Positions 34,214-45,255 are shown, numbered from the stretch's first letter. The stretch: DNA of 64,000 nucleotides from Bradyrhizobium ontarionense (GCF_021088345.1 NZ_CP088156.1:6935001-6999000), one strand, 5' to 3'. The notes: generated from the letters alone by a model not told the origin. Translations and numbers: made by a program.

Positions 34214-34663
34214 ATGGCGAAGGACAAGAAGAGCAAGAAGGACAAGAAGGAAAAAAAGCAGAAGCTGATGGCGCAGGCCAAGGCGACGAAGTCGACCAAG
34301 AAATCCGCCAAGAAGGCGGCCAAGAAATCTGCGAAGAAGGCCGCCAAGAAGGCTGCGAAGGCCCCGGCCAAGAAGGTGAAGAAGACGGCGAAGAAGGCGG
34401 CCAAGGCACCTGTAAAGAAGGCAGCTGCGAAGAAGGCCGCTGCGAAGGCGCCTGCCAAGAAAGCAGCCGCGAAGAAGGCGGCGAAGGCGTCAGCAGGCAA
34501 GGTCCCGGCCGCGCCGAAGAAGGCCGCCAAGAAGCGAGCGCCGAAGAAGGCTCCGATCGTGGCACCCGAGGTCCATGAGTCTGCGGCCGAGACCAGCTGG
34601 GCGACGCCAGACGCGCCCGCCGCTGGGCATGAGAGCGAGGAGGGGGCGGGCTCGGAGAGCTGA
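34214..34663 (+). CDS. Histone H1-like lysine/alanine-rich protein
   Basis: 149 residues, almost entirely Lys/Ala/Pro repeats of the KKAAKK and KAPAKKA type over residues about 5-120, then a short acidic tail (HESAAETSWATPD...ESEEGAGSES). The pattern matches bacterial histone H1-like nucleoid proteins, which bind DNA non-specifically. AGGAGG stands five bases before ATG 34214, which decides the start. The low-complexity repeats make length variation between strains likely. No link to glycolate oxidation is evident. Confidence 0.8.
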   Translation: MAKDKKSKKDKKEKKQKLMAQAKATKSTKKSAKKAAKKSAKKAAKKAAKAPAKKVKKTAKKAAKAPVKKAAAKKAAAKAPAKKAAAKKAAKASAGKVPAAPKKAAKKRAPKKAPIVAPEVHESAAETSWATPDAPAAGHESEEGAGSES

Positions 34664-34724
34664 CGCCCCGATCCGACCTCACCGAACTGATCGACCTGAC
34701 GAGGCCGCAGCGATGACGTTGCGG

Positions 34725-34780
34725 CCTTCTCGTTTGGGCCTTCTCGTTTGGGCCTTCTCGTTTGGGCCTTCTCGTTTGGG
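34725..34780 (+). repeat. Perfect 4 x 14-bp tandem repeat
   Basis: Four identical head-to-tail copies of CCTTCTCGTTTGGG. It lies between the histone-like gene and the porin gene. The remaining 34781-35166 shows no gene and presumably holds the porin promoter. Confidence 0.95.
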
Positions 34781-35166
34781 CGTTGTGTTGGCGACCGCGT
34801 TGGTCGTGAAAGGAATGTTCCCCGCAGATTTACGGTCGGGCGAATCCGTGTTGCGCCTGGCGAAGCGGCTCCCTCTCGCGCTCAGATTCGGCTGCGGCGA
34901 CGGGGAGAAAACGCTCTGCGCCCCGCTCCGTGTGCACGTCGAGATACCTCTCCAACACGTAGATTTGTTGTTCAAATGCAACAGGCGCCGACAACCTGCC
35001 GTAGAATGGTCAAATCGCTCAAAAAGGCGGCAGATGCCTCGCTTTTTTGCTTCACCTGCGGCGGCACCTTGTCACAAATTGATCCTCACGAGACAACTGG
35101 CCGTGTTTGAGCCCTGGGGGGCCGATCAAGGCGCCGATATTTGAAACTAGGGTGATGGGGATCGTC

Positions 35167-36162
35167 ATGAAGAAGTTGGCTTTGTTGGCAACGGCGCTGG
35201 CAATGATTTCGGGGTCGGCTTCGGCCGCTGATATGGCGGTGAAGGCCCTGAAGGCGCCGCCGCCGCCGGCATTCGAGCCCTGGGACGTCGCGTTCGGCTC
35301 CGCGATCATGAACGACTATGTGTTCCGCGGTGTCACCCAGTCGAACCACAAGCCGTCGGTCGCGGCCTATTTCGAGCCGCGCTACAACGTCAACAAGGAC
35401 CTGCAGTTCTACGTCGGCGTGGCCGGTGAGAGCATCTCGTTCGCGAACCGCGCTGCGGCCGAGATCGACGTCTACGGCGGTATCCGTCCGACCTTCGGCG
35501 CCTTCGCCTTCGACATCGGCGTGTGGGGCTATCTGTATCCGGGCGGGACCTGCCAGTTCGGCGGCACCGGCTTTGATTTCGCCGGTCGGTTCCAGGGAGC
35601 CGAGTGCGCAGCCAATGCGCTGGCCAACGGCAACACCATGAAGAAGGACGTGAGCTTCTTCGAGGTCTACGGCAAGGGCACCTACACGGTTAACGATAGC
35701 TGGGCGTTCGGCATCACCGAGTTCTACTCTCCGAACTTCCTGAACTCCGGCGCCTGGGGCAACTACGCTTCGGTCACCGGCAAGTACACCGCGCCGAGCA
35801 CCGTGTTCGGTTCGAGCGGCGTCGGCATGTACGTGTCGGGCGAGTTTGGCCGTCAGTGGTTCGGCACCACCGACTCGTTCTACGGCACGCCGGCTTTCCC
35901 GAACGGCATCCACTACGCGGATTACAACACCTGGAACGTCGGCATCGGCTTCACCTACAAGGTGTTCACGCTGGACCTGCGCTACTCCGACACCAACCTG
36001 TCGAAGGGTGATTGCAGCGTCTTCACCGGTGCCTTCAACGCGGGTCTCGGAACGACGACCGTCACCCCGAACAATCCTTTCGGGACCGGCTCGAACTGGT
36101 GCGGCGCGACCGGCATCGCCAAGCTCTCGGTCGACCTGACGGCGATGACCAACCTGAAGTAA
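35167..36162 (+). CDS. TorF-type putative outer-membrane porin
   Basis: 331 residues. The signal peptide is residues 1 to about 22 (ending GSASA). The mature part begins with the TorF/CHP02001 pattern WDVAFGSAIMNDYVFRGVTQSNHKPSVAAYFEPRYNVNKDLQFYVGVAGESISF and continues with alternating aromatic beta-strands up to VFTLDLRYSDTNL. It is a predicted outer-membrane beta-barrel for small solutes; specificity unknown. ATG 35167 is chosen by the signal peptide (an in-frame ATG 12 bases earlier is possible). A strong terminator follows. Confidence 0.85.
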   Translation: MKKLALLATALAMISGSASAADMAVKALKAPPPPAFEPWDVAFGSAIMNDYVFRGVTQSNHKPSVAAYFEPRYNVNKDLQFYVGVAGESISFANRAAAEIDVYGGIRPTFGAFAFDIGVWGYLYPGGTCQFGGTGFDFAGRFQGAECAANALANGNTMKKDVSFFEVYGKGTYTVNDSWAFGITEFYSPNFLNSGAWGNYASVTGKYTAPSTVFGSSGVGMYVSGEFGRQWFGTTDSFYGTPAFPNGIHYADYNTWNVGIGFTYKVFTLDLRYSDTNLSKGDCSVFTGAFNAGLGTTTVTPNNPFGTGSNWCGATGIAKLSVDLTAMTNLK

Positions 36163-36190
36163 TCCTCGCCAAGGCGGATCGAAATTTCAA

Positions 36191-36222
36191 AGAAGGGCGG
36201 CAGAGCAATCTGCCGCCCTTCT
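36191..36222 (+). terminator. Rho-independent terminator of the porin gene
   Basis: A perfect 14-bp stem (AGAAGGGCGGCAGA / TCTGCCGCCCTTCT) with loop GCAA, 28 bases after the porin stop. The following 36223-36606 shows no gene or recognisable element. Confidence 0.85.
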
Positions 36223-36606
36223 GCTTGTCGGGTGCTGGCGGGCTCCTTCGCCCTTGGCCGAATCAGTCGCGGGCCAGGCGTCCGCTGGACCGGGCGTGGT
36301 CCGGTCGTCGTTTCCTTTTACGTTGTACGGCCCGACCGCTGAGCGGCCTTCGGCGGCAAGGTCGAAGCTCGGGGTTTCCGGATCATCTGGCGGCCGCGAT
36401 CCGAGGCCCGATTGGCCAGACGGATTTTGCTGACCGTTGCCGGCCCAGCGGCTGGTGCAGATGCGCGCTGGTGGTCATTCCCCCATCAGCCAGCGCGGCG
36501 CGGGCCACGCGTCGGCAAGGGCTGAATAAGGCTCTTGCCCGGGCGCTCCGGAGACAGAGGCGCGCAAAGCGTATCCGTCTCTCCCGGGGAGGCGGCTGCG
36601 CTCCGC

Positions 36607-38400
36607 TCAGCTGCCACCGCTGCCCGCGGCGGCGTCCGCGGCGGCGGCCTGGTCCGTTGGCCGCAACGAGAACCGGTCGCCGTCCCGGATCAGCTCCACC
36701 CTGCGATCGTGAAATGCGTGCAAGGTCGACCGGTGGCCGATCGAGACGATGGTGGTCTCGGGCAGCTGCTCCGCGATGACCCGGTAGAGTCTTGCCTCGC
36801 TCGGCTCGTCCAGCGATGCCGTGGCCTCATCGAGAAAGAGATATTGCGGCCGATGCAGCAGCGCGCGGGCGATGCCAAGCCGCTGCTGCTCGCCGAGCGA
36901 CAGCATCCGGTTCCAGTGCGCCTCCTCGCCGAGCCGGTCCGCCAATTGCGGCAGACCCACGGCTGTGAGCGCGTCCTTGACCTTGTCGGATGTGAACGTG
37001 TCGGGTTCGGCGGGATAGCCGATCGCAGCCTTCAGCGTGCCGATCGGGAAATAGGGCCGTTGCGGCAGCATCATCAGCTTGGTGTGCGCTGGCACGCTGA
37101 TCGAGCCGCTGCCGAACGGCCACACGCCGGCGATCGCGCGGAACAGGGTCGACTTGCCCGCACCGGATGGACCGGTCACCAGGGTGCTTTCATTGCCGCT
37201 GATGCTGAAGCCGTCTGCCGCGATCAGCGGCAGGCCGTTGGGCAGCTTCAGGAGCAGCTGGGCCAGGTCGATGCTGTCCTTGTCGGCGACGTGGACGACA
37301 TCGACCGTATGCGGCTGGCTGGCCAGCGTAGCGGCACTCTCGATCGATCTCTCGAAACCATCGAGACGGGCGACGACGGCGCGCCAGTCGGCGAGCGTGC
37401 GATAGGCCGTCACGAAGAATGACAAGGCCCCCTGCACGCTCGAAAATGCCGAGGCGGTCTGCATCATGCCGCCCATGGGAATCATCTTGGCGAAATAGGC
37501 TGGAGCGACCAGGATGTACGGAAAGATCACCGCAGCCTGCGAATAGCTTTGCGTGAATGCCGTGAGCCGCTTGGTGCGGCTCATGATCTGGTACCAGTTT
37601 CCGATGACGCTGCCGAAGCGGTCGAGCAGCCGCCCACGCTCGGCGCCTTCGCCGCGGAGCAGAGCGATCTGCTCGGAGTTTTCGCGCGTGCGAACCAGGT
37701 TGAAGCGGAAATCGGCCTCGAAGCGCTGTTGCTGGAACGACAGATCGACCAGCGGTGATCCGATCCAATGGGTCAGCGCGGTGCCGAAGATCGCGTAGAT
37801 CAGGGCGCCCCAGACCAGATAGCCCGGGATCGGCAGTTCCTTGCCCAAGATGATCAAGGGCGCGGACTCAGAGAGCCCCCAGAGGATCACGACAAAGGAG
37901 GCCAAGGTCACGATCTGGCCCAGCAGACCGATCGTGAGGCTCAGTGTATTTTGGACGAACATCTGAATATCTTCGGCGATGCGCTGGTCCGGGTTGTCGG
38001 CCGCGTCGCCCGTGAGCTGCATCCGGTAGTGGTTGGCTTGGTCGAGCCACGTTTCGAGATAGTGCTGCGTCATCCAGTTGCGCCAGCGGATCTGCAGCCA
38101 CTGATTGAGGTAGAGCTGATAGACCGCCAGCAAGACGGCGGCCGTCGCCAGAACGACGAACACGCCGATTTCCCAGACAAAAACGTCCCAGCTGTATTCC
38201 TGCAGCGCGTTGAAGAATCGATTCTGCCATTTGTTGACGAGGACATCGATCGCGACGAGGGCGAGCTGGATCGCGATCACAGCGGCGAGCAGTGTGCGAC
38301 CGGCGACCTTGTCCTCGGAGCGGAAGTAGGGAATGGCGATCCGCCAGACGATGGCGACGGTCGAGCGCAGATTGTTCACAGAAAGGCTGCTCCTGAGCAA
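36607..38400 (-). CDS. ABC transporter, fused permease-ATPase of the SbmA/BacA-domain (YddA/BclA) type
   Basis: 597 residues. The N-terminal ~370 residues hold about six membrane helices with the SbmA/BacA-type motif YFRSEDKVAGRTLL, NKWQNRFFNALQEY, LQIRWRNWMTQHYLETWL and DNPDQRIAEDI. The C-terminal ATPase has Walker A GPSGAGKS (410-417), signature LSLGEQ (500-505) and Walker B YLFLDEATASLDEP. Proteins of this layout include E. coli YddA, mycobacterial Rv1819c and Bradyrhizobium BclA, which imports peptides and protects bacteroids from plant NCR peptides. Whether this is BclA itself or a paralogue cannot be told. Monocistronic by context. Confidence 0.9.
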   Translation of the reverse strand: MLRSSLSVNNLRSTVAIVWRIAIPYFRSEDKVAGRTLLAAVIAIQLALVAIDVLVNKWQNRFFNALQEYSWDVFVWEIGVFVVLATAAVLLAVYQLYLNQWLQIRWRNWMTQHYLETWLDQANHYRMQLTGDAADNPDQRIAEDIQMFVQNTLSLTIGLLGQIVTLASFVVILWGLSESAPLIILGKELPIPGYLVWGALIYAIFGTALTHWIGSPLVDLSFQQQRFEADFRFNLVRTRENSEQIALLRGEGAERGRLLDRFGSVIGNWYQIMSRTKRLTAFTQSYSQAAVIFPYILVAPAYFAKMIPMGGMMQTASAFSSVQGALSFFVTAYRTLADWRAVVARLDGFERSIESAATLASQPHTVDVVHVADKDSIDLAQLLLKLPNGLPLIAADGFSISGNESTLVTGPSGAGKSTLFRAIAGVWPFGSGSISVPAHTKLMMLPQRPYFPIGTLKAAIGYPAEPDTFTSDKVKDALTAVGLPQLADRLGEEAHWNRMLSLGEQQRLGIARALLHRPQYLFLDEATASLDEPSEARLYRVIAEQLPETTIVSIGHRSTLHAFHDRRVELIRDGDRFSLRPTDQAAAADAAAGSGGS

Positions 38401-38699
38401 AGGGCTTAACAGGCTGAACTGAAACGAGATTTTCTCAGTCTCGATCGTCTGCCTAGACTAAAGTCGTAACCTGCCCGGCGACCACCGGCTTGTCGGTCGC
38501 CTGTGGCAAACCGTAGCATGCGGCCGGGGAGAGGGACCGCGGCCGCTGCCAGATTTCGCGAGAATTTGAGCAGAGTTTGGCATTGCCGGTTTTGTGATCT
38601 CGTTTTCCGACCGTTTTGTCCGGTCCGATCGCGGCAAACAGGCCTGATCCGACCCGCCGGACCGGGTCCAACAACAAGAACGTGGGGGGAGAAGTCACA

Positions 38700-40364
38700 A
38701 TGTGGAATCAAATCTACGACCCGTTGGGGAACCCGGCGCTGTCGACGCTTGCCGCCGCCGTCCCCGTGGTGACGCTGCTGGTCCTGATCGCCAGCGGCAA
38801 GGTGAAGGCGCATATCGCGGCAATCGTCGCGGTCATCCTGACCAACCTGATCACGATCTTCATCTTCACGATGCCGGCCAACATGTCGTTGCGCGCGACA
38901 CTGCTCGGCGTCGTGACCGGCTTCTTCCCGATCGGCTGGATCGTGCTGAACGTGATCTTCCTGTATCAGGTCACGGTCTCGACCGGACGGTTCGAGCTGC
39001 TGAAGCGCGCCATCGGTGGCGTCACCGAAGACCGCCGCCTGCAGCTCCTGCTGGTCGCGTTCTCCTTCGGCGCCTTCTTCGAAGGCGCGTCCGGCTTCGG
39101 CACGCCGGTGGCGATCACCGGCGCCGTGCTGATCGGCCTCGGCTTCTCGCCGCTCGCGGCGTCAGGCCTGTCGCTGATCGCCAACACCGCGCCGGTCGCC
39201 TATGGCGCGCTCGGCACGCCGATCCAGGGCCTTGCCTCGGTGACCGGCATCGATCCCTATATCCTCGGTGCGATGGTCGGTCGCCAGCTGCCGGTGTTCT
39301 CGCTGATCGTGCCGTTCTGGGTGGTGTGGGCGTTCGCGGGCTGGAAGGGCATGAAGGACGTCTGGCCGGCGGTCCTGGTCACGGGGATCTCGTTCGCGGT
39401 CCCGCAATTCCTGATCTCGAACTACATCAATCCCTGGATCGTCGACATCGGCGCCTCGCTGATCTCGATGGGCGCGCTGATCCTGTTCCTGCGGGTCTGG
39501 CAGCCAAGGCAGCTATGGCTGTCGCCGGCGTTGCGGAGCCGGGACGATTCGGCGGCCACCATGGCGGTGCAGAAGCCGATGGACCGGACGCCGCTGACGC
39601 AGGGCGAGCTGTGGGGCGCGCTGCTGCCGTGGATCATCGTCTGCATCATCATGCTGATCTGGGGCAGCGGCGCTTTCAAGAGCTGGGCGAACGCGATCTT
39701 CACCTGGAGCTATCCGGTGCCTGAGCTCGACAAGATGATCAACAAGGTGCCGCCGGTGGCCGCGAAGGCGACGCCGGAGGGCGCGGTGTTCTCGTTCACC
39801 TATCTGACCTTCACCGGCACCGGCATGCTGATCGCGGCGATCATCTCCGGCTTCCTGATGGGGGTGGGTCCGGGCAAACTGATCGCCGAATATGGCCGCA
39901 CCATCCGCCTGTGCGCGGTCTCGCTGATCACGATCTCGGCGATGCTGGCGATCGGCACGCTGACCCGGTTGTCCGGTGTCGACGCCACGCTCGGTCTCGC
40001 CTTCGCCGCCACCGGTGTGCTCTATCCCTTCTTCGGCACCTTGCTCGGTTGGCTGGGTGTCGCGCTGACGGGATCGGACACGGCCTCCAACGTGCTGTTC
40101 GGCAACCTGCAGAAGATCACATCCGAGCAGCTCGGCCTGTCGCCGGTCTTGATGGCGGCGGCCAATTCCTCCGGCGGCGTCATGGGCAAGATGATCGATG
40201 CGCAATCGATCGTGGTCGCCTCGACCGCCACCAACTGGTACGGCCATGAGAGCTCGATTCTGCGCTACGTCTTCCTGCACTCGATCGTGCTCGCCTGTCT
40301 GGTCGGCCTGTTCGTGACCCTGCAGGCCTATGTCTATCCGTTCACGGCGATGGTGCTGAAGTAG
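38700..40364 (+). CDS. lldP: L-lactate permease (LctP family)
   Basis: 554 residues, about 13 membrane helices, inner-membrane proton symporter for lactate and possibly glycolate. Family marks are the N-terminal WNQIYDPLGNPALSTLAAAVPVVTLL, FGAFFEGASGFGTPVAITGAVLIGLGF, NTAPVAYGALGTPIQGLASVTG and the C-terminal SGSDTASNVLFGNLQKI-like segment (here TGSDTASNVLFGNLQKIT) with SSGGVMGKMIDAQSIVVA. ATG 38700 follows GGGGGGAG and matches the family start. Glycolate is a known LldP/GlcA-type substrate, and the glycolate oxidase genes lie 5 kb upstream. Confidence 0.94.
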   Translation: MWNQIYDPLGNPALSTLAAAVPVVTLLVLIASGKVKAHIAAIVAVILTNLITIFIFTMPANMSLRATLLGVVTGFFPIGWIVLNVIFLYQVTVSTGRFELLKRAIGGVTEDRRLQLLLVAFSFGAFFEGASGFGTPVAITGAVLIGLGFSPLAASGLSLIANTAPVAYGALGTPIQGLASVTGIDPYILGAMVGRQLPVFSLIVPFWVVWAFAGWKGMKDVWPAVLVTGISFAVPQFLISNYINPWIVDIGASLISMGALILFLRVWQPRQLWLSPALRSRDDSAATMAVQKPMDRTPLTQGELWGALLPWIIVCIIMLIWGSGAFKSWANAIFTWSYPVPELDKMINKVPPVAAKATPEGAVFSFTYLTFTGTGMLIAAIISGFLMGVGPGKLIAEYGRTIRLCAVSLITISAMLAIGTLTRLSGVDATLGLAFAATGVLYPFFGTLLGWLGVALTGSDTASNVLFGNLQKITSEQLGLSPVLMAAANSSGGVMGKMIDAQSIVVASTATNWYGHESSILRYVFLHSIVLACLVGLFVTLQAYVYPFTAMVLK

Positions 40365-40381
40365 AGACACTGCTGCGCCAA

Positions 40382-40413
40382 AATCCCCGCGTCGCAGTCG
40401 CGATGCGGGGATT
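40382..40413 (+). terminator. Terminator of the lactate permease gene
   Basis: A 14-bp stem with one G-U pair (AATCCCCGCGTCGC / GCGATGCGGGGATT) and loop AGTC, 17 bases after the permease stop. The T-tract is weak (GCTATGTTT). Confidence 0.75.
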
Positions 40414-40510
40414 GCTATGTTTGGGTCACATTTGTGCGGGAGCCGTGCTTGCGTTCAACCAGCGGATCGCCTGGAAGGCGAGCCCCGCGCGCGGTGATAT
40501 GTCGAGAGGA

Positions 40511-40924
40511 ATGATGCGAGTAGTGAAGCGTGCCTTCGCCGGTCTGGCGGCGGCCTTGTTGATGTCCGGCGCTCAGCCCGGCATGGCCCTTGCGGATGAT
40601 GGCTTTCCGTTCGGGATGGAGATGACGCTCGATGCGCTGCCGCAGCCGGGCTCGAAGCGGGTCCCGGATCTGGACATCGGCGACCACGGCGAGACCGTGC
40701 TCGAGCTGTGGTGCAAGGGCGGGAAGGGCCAGTTCTCGGTGGCCGGCAATAGCATCGTCTTCATCGCCGGCCAGATCGAGGACCGCAATTGTCCGGCCGC
40801 GCGGGCCCAGGCCGATGATGAATTGATCGCGGCACTGAGCGCGGTCACGAACTGGAAGCGCCAGGGGGACCTGATCATCTTCATCGGACCGAAGACGCTG
40901 CGCTTCCGGCTCAACACCAATTAA
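40511..40924 (+). CDS. Exported META/HslJ-like domain protein
   Basis: About 137 residues. A signal peptide (MMRVVKRAFAGLAAALLMSGAQPGMALA) is followed by a small beta-rich domain. FSVAGNSIVFIAGQIEDRNC, DDELIAALSAVTNWKRQGDLIIFIGPKTLRFRL has the layout of META domains (a G-N-x-I strand, a Cys, a helix, then G-D-L-x-I/L strand). META proteins are periplasmic and often linked to envelope stress. The start is uncertain among ATG 40499, 40511 and 40514; GAGAGGA abuts 40511. Confidence 0.7.
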   Translation: MMRVVKRAFAGLAAALLMSGAQPGMALADDGFPFGMEMTLDALPQPGSKRVPDLDIGDHGETVLELWCKGGKGQFSVAGNSIVFIAGQIEDRNCPAARAQADDELIAALSAVTNWKRQGDLIIFIGPKTLRFRLNTN

Positions 40925-40969
40925 GCAAGACGGCGCACGCCGCGGCGGCGTGCGCCCGATACCGTCGAC

Positions 40970-42163
40970 CTACTTCCAGACCGAATTGTCCGCATCCCAG
41001 CGCTTGGCCTTCAAGGCCTTCGCCAGTTCGTCGATGGCGCCGCCATCGTCGCGCGTATCGCTTTCCTCGTCGCTTGCGGATTCTTCCGACAGCATCAGCT
41101 TGGCACCGGACGATTCGTCGATGGTGGTCGTCGTCGGGCTGCTGATCCACAGCATCAGCGCGTCGGCTCCGCCCGGCTTGTCCGCCGAGACGAGCCCGCT
41201 GACCTCGATGACGTCGGTGAGGTCGAGGCCGGGCATCAGCTGGCTCGGCCGCTTCAAGGTCAGCTTGAGCTTGCCCGTCACCGGGTTCCAGACAGCACCA
41301 GTTGCCTTGGCGCCGTAGGTCCGTGCCAGCACGTCCGAGATCGCGCCCGTGAGCTTGTCCCTGTTGAGCTTGTCGCCATCCCGCCAGTCGGCGGCCGAAA
41401 GGCGGATGGTGCGGTCCATCTCGACCGTGCCCGCGGTCCAGCCGGCCGTCACGACGCCGTTCATGGTCCGCGCCTTCGCGATCAATGCGCCGGCACGCTC
41501 GGGGTCGACCGTCATGCTGATGGTCTGTTCGCCCGCGCGCAGGGCGTCGCAGGTCACGATCAGGCTCGCGAGCGACACTTCGACGTCCTGGCCCTTCAGG
41601 CTCTTGAGGAAGTCGAGCACCGCGTCGAGCTTAAGGCGCACCGAGACGGCTTCGGGGGAGACGTCGGTGAAATCCTTGGGCTGCGCGCTGATGCCGTCGT
41701 CGGTCGACTGGCTCTCCAGGAACTCCTTCTCGCTGACGTCGGAATTGTCCGTCGACGCCACCTCGGTGACGCTCTTGCCGATGGTGATCTGGCCGCGGAA
41801 CTCGAACGTGTCGCCGGTCGGCTTGCGGTTCAGCTTCACCGAGACCGGCTCCTTGGCGCCATTGCTCTGGCTGGTTCCGGTCAGCGTCTGCCCGTTGACA
41901 GCGAGGGGGACGACGAAGCGGTCCTTGCGGTCCGAATTCTTGGTGACGGGGTAGCAGACGTCGAGGGTCGCCGCGGTGACGGTCTTGCCTTGGCGTGTCT
42001 CCTTCAGGATCACGTCGGCGTTGCCGTCCATCAGTCCATCGATCGCGGTGAAATATCGCGTCTCGTTGGCTGGAGCGGCCTTGCTCCCGCTCTTGGCCTG
42101 GGCCCAACCGAGTTCCGGCGAGGCCGCTGCAATCACGGCCAGGGCAACCAAAATCGAACGCAT
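40970..42163 (-). CDS. Exported hypothetical protein
   Basis: 397 residues with a signal peptide (MRSILVALAVIAAASPELGWAQ). The mature protein is mostly beta-rich with repeated strand pairs (PVSVKLNRKPTGDTFEFRGQITIGK, VSVRLKLDAVLDFLKSLKGQDVEVSLASLIVTC, GAVWNPVTGKLKLTLKRP). Two Cys (DVCYP and VTCDAL) may pair. I recognise no family. ATG 42163 starts the signal peptide. Oriented like groEL, but separated from it by the groEL terminator. Confidence 0.7.
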   Translation of the reverse strand: MRSILVALAVIAAASPELGWAQAKSGSKAAPANETRYFTAIDGLMDGNADVILKETRQGKTVTAATLDVCYPVTKNSDRKDRFVVPLAVNGQTLTGTSQSNGAKEPVSVKLNRKPTGDTFEFRGQITIGKSVTEVASTDNSDVSEKEFLESQSTDDGISAQPKDFTDVSPEAVSVRLKLDAVLDFLKSLKGQDVEVSLASLIVTCDALRAGEQTISMTVDPERAGALIAKARTMNGVVTAGWTAGTVEMDRTIRLSAADWRDGDKLNRDKLTGAISDVLARTYGAKATGAVWNPVTGKLKLTLKRPSQLMPGLDLTDVIEVSGLVSADKPGGADALMLWISSPTTTTIDESSGAKLMLSEESASDEESDTRDDGGAIDELAKALKAKRWDADNSVWK

Positions 42164-42246
42164 CTGAAAATCCTTGTAGGAGGCGGAATCGGCCTTACCT
42201 CTACCGCCGATTTGCGATCGCTGCACCCCTGTCGGGAAGGTCGGCC

Positions 42247-42275
42247 AAAAAGAAGGCCGCCCGGAGGCGGCCTTC
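42247..42275 (-). terminator. Rho-independent terminator of groESL
   Basis: A perfect 10-bp stem (GAAGGCCGCC / GGCGGCCTTC, loop CGGA) followed on the minus strand by TTTTT. It is 30 bases past the groEL stop. Confidence 0.9.
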
Positions 42276-42304
42276 CTGAATGCTTGAGGTCGGGCGCGAC
42301 GGGC

Positions 42305-44029
<1,725 letters not shown>

Positions 44030-44071
44030 CTAGTCGCCCGGGGCGGCTCGTGCCGCCCTGGGCGGTTCGGA

Positions 44072-44368
44072 TCAGGCGACCACGCCCATGATGTCGGACT
44101 CCTTCATGATCAGGAGCTCATCGCCGTCGAGCTTGACCTCGGTTCCGGACCACTTGCCGAACAGCACGCGGTCGCCGACCTTGACGTCGATCGGGATCAG
44201 CTTGCCGCTCTCGTCGCGGCCGCCCGGGCCCACGGCGACGACTTCGCCCTGCGAGGGCTTTTCCTTGGCGGAGTCGGGAATGATGATGCCGCCCTTGGTC
44301 TTCTCTTCGGCGTCGATGCGCTTAACCACGACGCGATCGTGCAGGGGACGAAACTTCGATTTAGCCAT
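44072..44368 (-). CDS. groES: Co-chaperonin GroES
   Basis: 98 residues, the lid heptamer subunit of GroEL. Sequence marks are [44 protein letters not shown] (containing the mobile loop) and [35 protein letters not shown] 44368 gives the standard [11 protein letters not shown] start and has AAAGGG upstream. First gene of the groESL operon. Confidence 0.98.
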   Translation of the reverse strand: MAKSKFRPLHDRVVVKRIDAEEKTKGGIIIPDSAKEKPSQGEVVAVGPGGRDESGKLIPIDVKVGDRVLFGKWSGTEVKLDGDELLIMKESDIMGVVA

Positions 44369-44465
44369 GACGGATCCCTTTGGGGGTGCTTCGATAGGTT
44401 GCTGTCGGAGGAAATCTGAATCCGGCCACATTTGGCGCCCACGTGGCGCCAACTGACTCGCGGCC

Positions 44466-44492
44466 TTAGCAATCATGCCCTCCGAGTGCTAA
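44466..44492. promoter_or_regulatory. CIRCE operator (HrcA-binding site)
   Basis: TTAGCAATC-N9-GAGTGCTAA, one mismatch from the consensus TTAGCACTC-N9-GAGTGCTAA with the exact 9-base spacer. It lies 98 bases before groES and just downstream of the promoter, where HrcA would block transcription. Confidence 0.93.
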
Positions 44493-44504
44493 AGACCGCT
44501 GCCG

Positions 44505-44533
44505 GAAATATGGCTTGCCGCCGATCCTGTCAA
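44505..44533 (-). promoter_or_regulatory. groESL promoter
   Basis: On the minus strand: TTGACA (44533-44528), a 17-base spacer, then TATTTC (44510-44505). The -35 region reads CTTGAC, which also resembles alphaproteobacterial heat-shock (RpoH) promoters. It ends 12 bases before the CIRCE element. Confidence 0.75.
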
Positions 44534-44696
44534 GCAAAGGCCGGCGGTTAAGCCCTTCTTGAGGCTGTTAGGGGATGTTGTACCGGGCCAGACATGTTAG
44601 TGGAGCGGCGTCGTCATCCGACGTCGTTGCTCTGACGCGCGTTTTGCGCTTGGTTGCCGGACGGGGCAGCCATGATCTTGTTCCTAAGGGGATGCC

Positions 44697-45203
44697 ATGA
44701 CGAGTTCACGGTGCGCGCGGCCCGTTACCAATCTCGGTATCGCGTCGGCGCTCACGATGTTTCTGGGAGCGTGCACGGGTTTCAGCCTGTCGCCGTCGGC
44801 CCCTTCGCAGCCCGAGATGGCCGTCGAGCCCGAGCGGCCGGCGACGATTCGCTCCGATGAGCTGGTCGGCAAGTGGGGGCTCGCCTCCTACCAGAATCCG
44901 AACGACCGCACGCGCACAGAGAAGATGGCTTTGGCGCAGTGCAAACAGCCCTACACCATCGGAGCCGGCACGGCGGGCGGCGTGGTGATGCATCTGGCCG
45001 ACCAGGCGACGCCTCAGGAATTGCGGCTGAAGGGCTCGGCCAGCGGCAAGAACTATATCGGTCCCGAAGGCCCGGCCGGCGGCGAACAGGATCGCGAGGT
45101 CGTCTCCTTCGATGGCCGGGTCCTGATCACCCGCTTCATCGACAAGGACGCCGGCACCCGCTACGGCAACATGGTCTACGTCCGCTGCGGCCCCCGGGCC
45201 TGA
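44697..45203 (+). CDS. Lipoprotein of unknown function
   Basis: 168 residues. A type II signal ends in the lipobox FLGAC, giving a lipid-anchored protein after Cys27. The mature part is a small beta domain (ELVGKWGLASYQNPNDRTRTEKMALAQCKQPYTIGAGTAGGVVMHLAD, YIGPEGPAGGEQDREVVSFDGRVLITRFIDKDAGTRYGNMVYVRC) with two Cys that may pair. I recognise no named family. ATG 44697 lies just before the signal. A strong bidirectional terminator follows. Confidence 0.78.
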   Translation: MTSSRCARPVTNLGIASALTMFLGACTGFSLSPSAPSQPEMAVEPERPATIRSDELVGKWGLASYQNPNDRTRTEKMALAQCKQPYTIGAGTAGGVVMHLADQATPQELRLKGSASGKNYIGPEGPAGGEQDREVVSFDGRVLITRFIDKDAGTRYGNMVYVRCGPRA

Positions 45204-45255
45204 GGACGATCCGCGTCGGCCGAACCAGGCCGACCAAACCAATATGCCTGAAATG

